Assembly: GCA_052139675.1 (NCBI GenBank)
Contig: JBKQWE010000014.1
Location: 1 to 64,000, forward strand
Direction: 5' to 3'
Length of the DNA stretch: 64,000 nt
Source of the DNA: JBEKCB01 sp052139675
GTDB taxonomy: Bacteria; Planctomycetota; Brocadiia; CAIUPP01
Every line of letters starts with the position of its first letter. The stretch's first letter is position 1. Under the pieces are notes generated by a model, which worked only from the letters and a program-made list of their open reading frames with translations, had not been told where the DNA came from and did no database searches. Below are positions 57,382-64,000 of the stretch, one piece after another. Made by a program: the position numbers and the translations under genes.

Positions 57382-58065
57382 ATGACCAACGAATCCATAC
57401 TGGTCGTTGACGACGAGAAGGACATCCTGGAACTGGTGACGTACAACCTGGCCAAGGGCGGGTTCAAGGTCACCGGCGTCACCAGCGCGGAGGAAGCGCT
57501 GAAGCTGGCGCGGTCGAAGCCGCCCGACCTGATCGTGCTCGACCTGATGCTGCCGGGCATGGACGGCCTCGAGGCGTGCAAAATCCTCAAGCGCGAGGAC
57601 AAGACCGCGCACATCCCCATCGTGATGCTGACCGCGCGCGGCGAGGAAGCCGACGTGGTCACCGGCCTGGAACTGGGCGCGGACGACTATATCACCAAGC
57701 CGTTCAGCCCGCGCGTGCTGCTCGCGCGGGTCAAGACCGTGCTGCGGCGCAAAGGACAGGAGCCGATGGACGACAGCTCCACCGTCTCGGTGCGCGGCAT
57801 CGTCATCCATCCGGGCCGGCACGAGGTGCTCGTCCACGGCAAGCGCGTCGAGCTGACGCATACCGAATTCCTGCTGCTGAACCTGCTCGCGCGCCGCCCC
57901 GGCTGGGTGTTCACGCGCCAGCAGATGATTGACGCCGCGCGCGGGCACACGGCGGTGACCGACCGGTCGGTGGACGTGCACATCGTCGGGCTGCGCAAGA
58001 AAATCGCGCCGCTCGGGAACTGCATCGAGACCGTGCGCGGTGTCGGCTACCGCTTCAAGGAGTAG
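57382..58065 (+). CDS. PhoB-like response regulator
   Basis: 227 residues from the ATG at 57382, with GAGGGG upstream. Receiver domain with the acidic pair (VVDDEKD), phospho-acceptor D54 in LIVLDLMLPGMDG and Lys in DDYITKPFSPR; winged-helix OmpR/PhoB-type output (ELTHTEFLLLNLLARRPG, then RQQMIDAARGHTAVTDRSVD). Together with the next gene it forms a two-component pair of PhoB/PhoR type; 3 bp separate them. Confidence 0.9.
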   Translation: MTNESILVVDDEKDILELVTYNLAKGGFKVTGVTSAEEALKLARSKPPDLIVLDLMLPGMDGLEACKILKREDKTAHIPIVMLTARGEEADVVTGLELGADDYITKPFSPRVLLARVKTVLRRKGQEPMDDSSTVSVRGIVIHPGRHEVLVHGKRVELTHTEFLLLNLLARRPGWVFTRQQMIDAARGHTAVTDRSVDVHIVGLRKKIAPLGNCIETVRGVGYRFKE

Positions 58066-58068
58066 CGG

Positions 58069-59880
58069 GTGCGACGGAAGCGGCTGCTCTGGCAACTGTA
58101 TCCCTCTTACCTGCTCGTGACGGTGCTGTCCCTGCTGGTGGTCACGCTCTACGCCTCGGAGGCCACGCGCGGCTTCTTCCGCACGCAGACCGAGAGCGTC
58201 CTCGAATCCCGCGTGCGCGTCCTCGGCCGCGACATGGCCAACGGCCTGCTGCCCGCGACCCCGGCGAAGATAGACGCCTTCTGCAAAGAGGTAGGCCAGA
58301 TCACCGACACGCGCATCACCGTGATCAAGCCGGACGGATCCGTGCTCGGCGACACCGACTCGACTCCCGAGAGGATGGAAAACCACGCCGGCCGGCCCGA
58401 GATTCAACAAGCCCTCGCCCGCCCGGGCAGCGTCGGGCGCGCGGTCCGCGAGAGCCCGACTATCGGCGCGACCATGATGTACGCGGCCATCGCCGCGCAG
58501 GACCCGCGCGGGAACCTGCTGGTCCTGCGCACGGCCATGTCGCTCAGCCACATTGACCATGCCGTGCGCGACCTGCAAGTCCAGATCGCCCTGGTGGGCG
58601 TGCTGATCGCCGTCGCGGCGGCCATCGTCTGCCTGGCCGTCTCGGGGCGCATCGCGCGGCCGATCGAGGAGATGAAACGCGGCGTGGAGCGCCTGGCCGC
58701 CGGCGAGCTGGACCACCGGCTGTACGTGCCGTCCACCGCGGAGATCGGCGGCCTGGCGGTGGTGATCAACCAGATGGCGGCGCAGCTCGAGGACCGCATC
58801 CGGCTCATCACCGCGCAGCGCAACGAGCAGGAGGCCGTCTTTCTGAGCATGGTCGAGGGCGTGCTGGCCGTGGACATGGGCGAGCGCGTGCTGCGCATGA
58901 ACCAGGCGGCCGGCGCGCTGCTCGGCGCCAGCCCCGCCGAGGCGCAGGGCAAGATGATCCAGGAGGTCGTCCGGAACCCGGAGCTTCAGAAATTCATCGG
59001 GCAGACGCTCTCGAGCGAAAAGACGCCGACGGAGAACGAAATCCTCCTCCGCGAAAACGGCGAGCGCTGGCTGCAGGTGCACGGCGCGGTGCTGCACGAC
59101 GCCTCGGGCCGGCAGATGGGCGCGGTGGTGGTCCTGAACGACATGACGCGCATCCGCCGGCTCGAGAATTTCCGGCGCGATTTCGTCGCGAACGTCTCCC
59201 ACGAACTCCGCACGCCGATCACCGCGATCAAGGGGTTCGTGGAAACGCTGCTCGACGGCGCGATGCGCGAGCCGGAGTCCGCCGAGAAGTTCCTCGGCAT
59301 CATCGCCCGGCAGGCGGACCGGCTCAACGCCATCATCAACGACCTGCTGCTCCTCTCGAAGCTCGAGCAGCAGGGCGAGCGCGGGACGGTGATGACCGAG
59401 ACGGCCTCCATCCGCGCCGTGCTCGACGCGGCGATCGAGCTCTGCGCCTTCAAGGCCGACCGGAAAAACATCCCCATCCGCGTCCGCTGCGAGGAAACGC
59501 TCCGCGCGAAGGTCAACGTGCCGCTGCTCGAACAGGCGCTCGTCAACCTCGTGGACAATGCGGTGAAGTACAGCGAGCCGGGCAAGCCGGTGACGGTGGA
59601 AGCCGCGCTGCGCAACGGATCGCTGGTCATCGAGGTCCGCGACGAGGGACCCGGCATCGAGCGCGAATACCTGCCGCGCATCTTCGAGCGGTTCTACCGC
59701 GTGGACAAGGGGCGCAGCCGCGACATGGGCGGCACCGGGCTGGGGCTCTCGATCGTCAAACACATCGCCCAGGCTCATGGCGGCTCGGTCGCCGTGCAGA
59801 GCGAGCCGGGCAAGGGCAGCCTGTTCACCCTCACCCTTCCGGCGCGACCGCCTGAAAACGGATCCCCGGCCTCCGCGTAG
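58069..59880 (+). CDS. PhoR-like sensor histidine kinase
   Basis: 603 residues from a GTG at 58069. First membrane segment (YLLVTVLSLLVVTLYA), periplasmic/sensor region to ~180, second segment (VGVLIAVAAAIVCLAVSG), HAMP (RPIEEMKRGVERLAAGELDH), PAS (AVFLSMVEGVLAVDMGERVL), HisKA with phospho-His in VSHELRTPITAIKG, and an HATPase domain with N (LVNLVDNAVKYS), G1 (DEGPGIE) and G2 (GTGLGLSIVK) boxes. Likely phosphate or envelope sensing, by analogy with PhoR; signal not proven. Confidence 0.9.
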   Translation: MRRKRLLWQLYPSYLLVTVLSLLVVTLYASEATRGFFRTQTESVLESRVRVLGRDMANGLLPATPAKIDAFCKEVGQITDTRITVIKPDGSVLGDTDSTPERMENHAGRPEIQQALARPGSVGRAVRESPTIGATMMYAAIAAQDPRGNLLVLRTAMSLSHIDHAVRDLQVQIALVGVLIAVAAAIVCLAVSGRIARPIEEMKRGVERLAAGELDHRLYVPSTAEIGGLAVVINQMAAQLEDRIRLITAQRNEQEAVFLSMVEGVLAVDMGERVLRMNQAAGALLGASPAEAQGKMIQEVVRNPELQKFIGQTLSSEKTPTENEILLRENGERWLQVHGAVLHDASGRQMGAVVVLNDMTRIRRLENFRRDFVANVSHELRTPITAIKGFVETLLDGAMREPESAEKFLGIIARQADRLNAIINDLLLLSKLEQQGERGTVMTETASIRAVLDAAIELCAFKADRKNIPIRVRCEETLRAKVNVPLLEQALVNLVDNAVKYSEPGKPVTVEAALRNGSLVIEVRDEGPGIEREYLPRIFERFYRVDKGRSRDMGGTGLGLSIVKHIAQAHGGSVAVQSEPGKGSLFTLTLPARPPENGSPASA

Positions 59881-59905
59881 CCGGCCTTTCGCGGCGCGGA
59901 TTGGG

Positions 59906-61327
59906 TCACTCGGCGCCTGCGCCGAGCACCTCGGCGGATGCGGCGGAGACTTTGCCGACGTTGGCGGCGACGGGCGTCACCTTCTCGCCCTCGGCGATTT
60001 CGTTGCTGATGTTCAGCGCGACGCTCTCGCCGGCGGAAAGCCCGTTCGCAACCTCGATGATATCCCCCATGTCGCGGCCGATCTTGATCGGGCGGAAGTG
60101 CACGCAGTCGTCCGCGCCCACGATGGCGGCGTGCGGTCCGTGAACCAGCAGCAGCAGCGCGCCGGCCGGGATGCGGACGGCAGGGTGGACATTCCGGCAG
60201 TGGAAGGTGACCTGGGCGTACATGCCCGGCACCAGGGCGCCGTCGGGGTTCGGCGCGAGCACTTCGACCCGGATCGTGCCCGAGGCCGGATCAATCGCCT
60301 CGGCGGTGCGGTCCACCGCGCCCTGGAAGACGCGCCCGGGGAACTCCGGCGCGGTCACGTCGGCCTGAAGCCCGGCGCTGATGCTCGCCCGCGCCACCTG
60401 CGGCACTTCCACGAAGACGCGCGCCGTCTCCGTGGTGGAGACGGTGAAAAGCATGGTGTCGGTGCTGGTGCTGCCGGCGGTGACCAGGTCGCCGATGTCC
60501 ACGGACCGCCGGGTCACCACGCCGTCGAAGGGCGCCACGACCTGCTTGAAGCCGACCAGGTCTTCGAGCCGGCGCACGTCCGCCTCGCCCAGGGCTACCT
60601 GGGCCTTCGCCGATTCCAGCTTGGCCAGGCTGACGTCGAACTCCGATTTCTTCTGGTCGGCCTCCTCGAGCGACACGACCCCTTCGGGCGCGGCGGTCTT
60701 AAATCGCACATGGGTGATCCGGGCGAATTCGGTCGCGGCCTCGGCCAGTTTCACGTCGGCCTTCAGCGACTCCAGTTTGGCCCGGGCGACCATGAGTTCC
60801 TGGTCGAGGTCGGGCGTGTCAATCGAGGCCAGGACGTCGCCGGCCTTGACGTGGTCGCCGATATCGAAATTCCATATTCGGACGTAGCCGTTGACCCGCG
60901 CGAAAAGCTTGGCTTCATAGAACGCGCGGCATACGCCCGGCAGCGCCAGCGGGCTGTCCGGGCTGCCGGCCTCGACCTTGACGACGTGGACCACCGGCGG
61001 CTGTTCGAGCGTCCGGCGGACGCGCTCCGTCAGCGCCGCCCGGGCCGCTTTCCTCTCGCGGGCGCGGAGTCCGAAACCGACGATCAACACGGCGACCGCG
61101 ATCACAACCGTCAGCGCAATGATCCGGCCGGTCTTGGGATGGACGTGCACCGGAACGGGAACATGTGCGGGCGGCGGCTGCGGCGCGGCGGCGCCTGCCG
61201 GAGCGGCCTGCGCTGCGGCGGCCGGCTGTGGCGCGGCGGCGCCCGGGCTGCCCTTCGCGGAGGGCGCCGGCTGCGGCGCGGCGGCGGAGACGGGCGGAGA
61301 AGCCGGGTTCGGATGGCTCTCGGTCAT
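59906..61327 (-). CDS. RND efflux periplasmic adaptor (membrane fusion protein)
   Basis: 473 residues. The first ~60 residues are an Ala/Pro-rich low-complexity cytoplasmic part, then a membrane anchor (IIALTVVIAVAVLIVGFGL) and the adaptor body: YVRIWNFDIGDHVKAGDVLA (lipoyl half), a helical hairpin with LAKLESAKAQVALGEADVRR, VVAPFDGVVTRRSVDIGDLV (second lipoyl half) and a beta-barrel. ATG at 61327 overlaps the stop of the RND gene (61324) in an ATGA junction, so the pump gene precedes the adaptor, the reverse of the common order. Confidence 0.88.
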   Translation of the reverse strand: MTESHPNPASPPVSAAAPQPAPSAKGSPGAAAPQPAAAAQAAPAGAAAPQPPPAHVPVPVHVHPKTGRIIALTVVIAVAVLIVGFGLRARERKAARAALTERVRRTLEQPPVVHVVKVEAGSPDSPLALPGVCRAFYEAKLFARVNGYVRIWNFDIGDHVKAGDVLASIDTPDLDQELMVARAKLESLKADVKLAEAATEFARITHVRFKTAAPEGVVSLEEADQKKSEFDVSLAKLESAKAQVALGEADVRRLEDLVGFKQVVAPFDGVVTRRSVDIGDLVTAGSTSTDTMLFTVSTTETARVFVEVPQVARASISAGLQADVTAPEFPGRVFQGAVDRTAEAIDPASGTIRVEVLAPNPDGALVPGMYAQVTFHCRNVHPAVRIPAGALLLLVHGPHAAIVGADDCVHFRPIKIGRDMGDIIEVANGLSAGESVALNISNEIAEGEKVTPVAANVGKVSAASAEVLGAGAE

Positions 61328-64000
61328 CGTCCGCCTCCTTCACCGGGTGGAACCGTCGGCGGCGCGCGGTGCACGAGCCGGAAAACCGAAGGCACAAAAA
61401 CCAGGGTGGCAAAGGTGGCGAAGAGCAGGCCGCCGATGACGGCCCGGGCGAGAGGCGCGTTCTGCTCGCCGCCCTCTCCGAGGCCCAGCGACATCGGGAT
61501 CATCCCCAGGATCATGGCGCCGGCGGTCATGAGGACCGGGCGGATGCGCGTATAGCCCGCGGCGACCGCCGCCGTGACCGAGTCGTCGCCGGCCGCCAGC
61601 CGCTGGCGGGCGAAGACCACCACCAGGATGCTGTTGGCGGTGGTCAGGCCGATGCACATCAGCGTGCCCATCAGGGCCGGCACGCTCAAGTGCGTGTGCG
61701 TCAGGTAGAGGAACCACGCGACGCCGGCCAGCGTGCAGGGGACGGCCATGAGCACGATCAGCGGGTCGAGCCAGCTCTGGAAGTTGATGACCATCAGCAG
61801 GTACACCAGCACGATGGCCAACACCATGCCGCCGGCGATCCCGGCGAAGCCGGCGCGCATGGTCTGGACCTGGCCGGAGAGCGCGACCTTGATGCCCGAT
61901 TCCTCGGGCGGGCGATCGGCGTCGAGCACCTTGTTGATCTCCGCCGCCGCGCTCGCCAGGTCGCGGCCCTCGACGTCGGCGTTCACGTCGAAAACGGGGA
62001 GGATATTGGATTCGGAGATCAGCATGGGGACCTCGGTCCGCTTCACCTCGGCGACGTTCATGAGCATCTGGTCGCCGCGGCTGCCTCCGGTCAGCGGCAG
62101 CCGCTGCACGTCCGCCACGGAAGTGACCTGGTACTGCGGGGTCTGGAGGACCAGCAGGTAGCTGATCTGGTTGCGCGGGTTGATCCAGAAATTGGGCAGG
62201 ACGACCGCGCTGGAACTCAGCGACAGGAGCACGTTGCGCGCGATGTCGTCCTGGGTCATGTCGGTCTGCTGCGCCATGACGCGGTCCACGGCGATGCCGA
62301 GGGCGGGCGCGATGGGGACCTGGTACAGGTGAACGTCCACCACGCCGGGGATGCGGTGAAGATCGCTCTGGATTTTCAGGGCCACCTTATAGTTCTCGAC
62401 TTCCTTGGCGCCCGTCACCCGGATATCAATCGGCGACGGCTGGCCGAAGTTGAGGACCTGGTTGACGATGTCCGCCGGCTGGAAGAAGAACCGCATTTCG
62501 GGGAAACGCCCCGGCAGCTCGCGCCGCAGGGCGGCGATGTGCCCGGCCGTGGGGCGGTGATCCTTCACGAGCGAGATGAGGATCTCGCCGTCCATCGGCC
62601 CGGCGGTGGCCGTGTCGCTCAGGGCGATGTTGATGCCGCTGTACGGCAGGCCGATGTTGTCGAGCATCACGTCCACCTCGTCGCGGCCGACAATCTCGCG
62701 GATGGCCGCCTCGACGTGGCCGAACAACTCCTGGGTTTTCTCCAGCCGCGTGCCGTTGGGCGCGCGCACGTGCAGCCGCATCTGCCCCGCGTCCACCTGC
62801 GGGAAGAAGTCCATCCCGAGGATCGGAAACAGGAGCCAGGAAACGCCCGCGGCGATGACGAACATCAGCCCGCACACGATCGGGTGATGCGCGCCCCAGG
62901 CCACGACGTGGCGGTAGGCGCGGCGGAATTCCTGGAAATGCCGGTTGAACGCATGGTCCGACGGCACGTAGGCGTTGGCCTGTCCGTCGGCGTGCGAGCC
63001 GCGTTTCGCGTATCTTTTCATCAGGAGCTTGAAGAGCAGGGGCACGAGCGTGAAGGAGATCAGCAGGCTGGCCAGGAGCGAGGCGATGACCGCCACGGCC
63101 AGCGGCGAGAAGAGGTACCTGGAGGTGCCCTGCAGGAGGAAGATCGGCACGAAGACGATGCAGATCGAGAGCGTAGAGACCATCGTGGGGAAGCCGACTT
63201 CGCCGGCGCCCTGGACGATGGCCTCCTCCAGATCGTTTCCCAGGCTGAGGTGGCGTTCGACGTTCTCGATCACCACGGTGGCGTTGTCCACCAGGATGCC
63301 GACGGCGAGGGCGAATCCGCCGAGCGTCATCACGTTGAAGGATTCTCCGATGACGTACATGACGATGACGGCCGTCAGGACCGAGAGCGGGATGGAGGCG
63401 AGGATGATCAGGGTGAGCCGCCCATTGCCGAGGAAGAGCAGGATCATCAGGCCGGTGAGGACGGCGGCCATCAGGCCGCCCATCTGCACGCTGCGCAGCG
63501 CCGCGTTGACGAACACCGCCTGGTTGAATATGGGCTTGATCGTCATCCCCTCCGGCAGCAGCAACCGCACGTCGGGCAGGGCCGCCAGGATCCCGTCAAT
63601 CACCCGCAGCGTGGACTCGCCGCCGGTCTTGCGGATGATCATCAGGCTGCCGGGCGCGCCGTCCACGGCCACCGAATTGGTCTGCACCTGGTAGCCGCTG
63701 TGGACGTGGGCCACGTCGCGGAGGAACACCATCGCGCCGCCGACCCGCTTGACCGGGAAATCGTTCATCGCCTCGATCGCGTCGGTGCTGTTGTTCAGCT
63801 CGATCGCGTACTCGATGTCGCCGACCTTGGCGGTGCCCGTCGGCAGGATCAGGTTCTGCCGGAGCAAAGCCTCGGTGACGTCGTTCGGGGTCAGGTTCTT
63901 GGCCCGGAGCGCGTCGTTGTCCAGGTCCGCCATGATCAGGCGCGGCTTGCCGCCGTAGGGGAACGGCACCTGCGCCCCCTGCACCGTGGCCAGGAACGGG
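61324..64000 (-). CDS. RND efflux transporter (AcrB/HAE1-like), N-terminus outside window
   Basis: About 892 residues are visible; the frame is open into the right edge without a credible start. Typical features: porter-domain repeats (ARNVLLSLSSSAVVL), TM segments with GGFALAVGILVDNATVVIEN (the TM4 acidic site reads D-N rather than D-D), a second half with AVPCTLAGVAWFLYLTHTHL, and the C-terminal MIPMSLGLGEGGEQNAPLAR segment. It exports drugs or other small molecules from the periplasm together with the adaptor downstream. An outer-membrane factor is not in view. Confidence 0.92.
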   Translation of the reverse strand, partial: PFLATVQGAQVPFPYGGKPRLIMADLDNDALRAKNLTPNDVTEALLRQNLILPTGTAKVGDIEYAIELNNSTDAIEAMNDFPVKRVGGAMVFLRDVAHVHSGYQVQTNSVAVDGAPGSLMIIRKTGGESTLRVIDGILAALPDVRLLLPEGMTIKPIFNQAVFVNAALRSVQMGGLMAAVLTGLMILLFLGNGRLTLIILASIPLSVLTAVIVMYVIGESFNVMTLGGFALAVGILVDNATVVIENVERHLSLGNDLEEAIVQGAGEVGFPTMVSTLSICIVFVPIFLLQGTSRYLFSPLAVAVIASLLASLLISFTLVPLLFKLLMKRYAKRGSHADGQANAYVPSDHAFNRHFQEFRRAYRHVVAWGAHHPIVCGLMFVIAAGVSWLLFPILGMDFFPQVDAGQMRLHVRAPNGTRLEKTQELFGHVEAAIREIVGRDEVDVMLDNIGLPYSGINIALSDTATAGPMDGEILISLVKDHRPTAGHIAALRRELPGRFPEMRFFFQPADIVNQVLNFGQPSPIDIRVTGAKEVENYKVALKIQSDLHRIPGVVDVHLYQVPIAPALGIAVDRVMAQQTDMTQDDIARNVLLSLSSSAVVLPNFWINPRNQISYLLVLQTPQYQVTSVADVQRLPLTGGSRGDQMLMNVAEVKRTEVPMLISESNILPVFDVNADVEGRDLASAAAEINKVLDADRPPEESGIKVALSGQVQTMRAGFAGIAGGMVLAIVLVYLLMVINFQSWLDPLIVLMAVPCTLAGVAWFLYLTHTHLSVPALMGTLMCIGLTTANSILVVVFARQRLAAGDDSVTAAVAAGYTRIRPVLMTAGAMILGMIPMSLGLGEGGEQNAPLARAVIGGLLFATFATLVFVPSVFRLVHRAPPTVPPGEGGGR

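Noticed and set aside
57346..59778. 810-codon minus-strand frame opposite phoB/phoR-like genes
   Set aside because: Antisense shadow; the plus strand carries complete receiver, HAMP and HATPase motifs.

Overview
The window is GC-rich bacterial DNA from a Gram-negative organism that I cannot place at species level. An OprB-type carbohydrate porin, a PEP-CTERM protein, a zinc-ribbon protein of a type common in planctomycetes, a secreted glycoside hydrolase, an AlgI/AlgX-like acetylation pair and a 704-residue polytopic protein of the DUF6785 kind suggest the Planctomycetota / Verrucomicrobiota / Lentisphaerota / Hydrogenedentota area. That placement is inference.

Positions 1-19.9 kb are one minus-strand phage-type morphogenesis block, read from 19.8 kb down to 1. 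Order of reading: small terminase-like protein, large terminase, Mu-like (DUF935) portal, Mu I-type protease/scaffold, decoration protein, Mu gpT-like capsid, DUF1320 protein, tail terminator-like protein, small lipoprotein/membrane proteins, tail tube-like protein, a long tail fibre, and a 1022-residue tail-tip protein with a mucin-like Thr/Pro/Ser tract. Directly behind these, with start and stop codons nearly touching, are three glycosyltransferase genes and a radical SAM gene cut by the window edge. No integrase, transposase, replication gene, tape-measure gene or lysin is visible. Two copies of one promoter/operator module (five AGTGCGCTT cores spaced 21, 21, 10 and 21 bp upstream of TATAAT) stand in front of the terminase and portal sections.

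Positions 20-35 kb hold chromosomal genes: a PQQ-like propeller lipoprotein, a PepSY-repeat secreted protein, two equal-length (532 aa) secreted paralogues, a DUF255 thioredoxin-type protein, a PilT-family ATPase next to a degenerate EAL-HDOD protein, and a CPBP protease fused to a PDZ domain. Several carry one near-identical promoter (TTGACA, 17 bp, CAGAAT) whose spacer is also conserved.

Positions 35-46 kb look like a cell-surface region: a lipoprotein made of about fifteen 38-residue Trp-rich repeats, an AlgI/AlgX-like O-acetylation pair, two tandem TPR-containing GT-C-like membrane proteins, and a secreted formylglycine-enzyme-like protein without catalytic cysteines. Positions 46-55 kb carry a large membrane protein, a GH42-like hydrolase with an inserted discoidin-like domain, a PAP2 phosphatase with an apparently leaderless message, an OprB porin, a PEP-CTERM protein and an esterase. 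Positions 55-64 kb carry an SbtM-like radical SAM/SPASM maturase without a visible substrate, a PhoB/PhoR two-component pair, and an RND efflux operon cut by the right edge.

Short word-like repeats, hairpins and two dispersed repeat families are scattered between genes, and in several places they run in frame into coding sequence.
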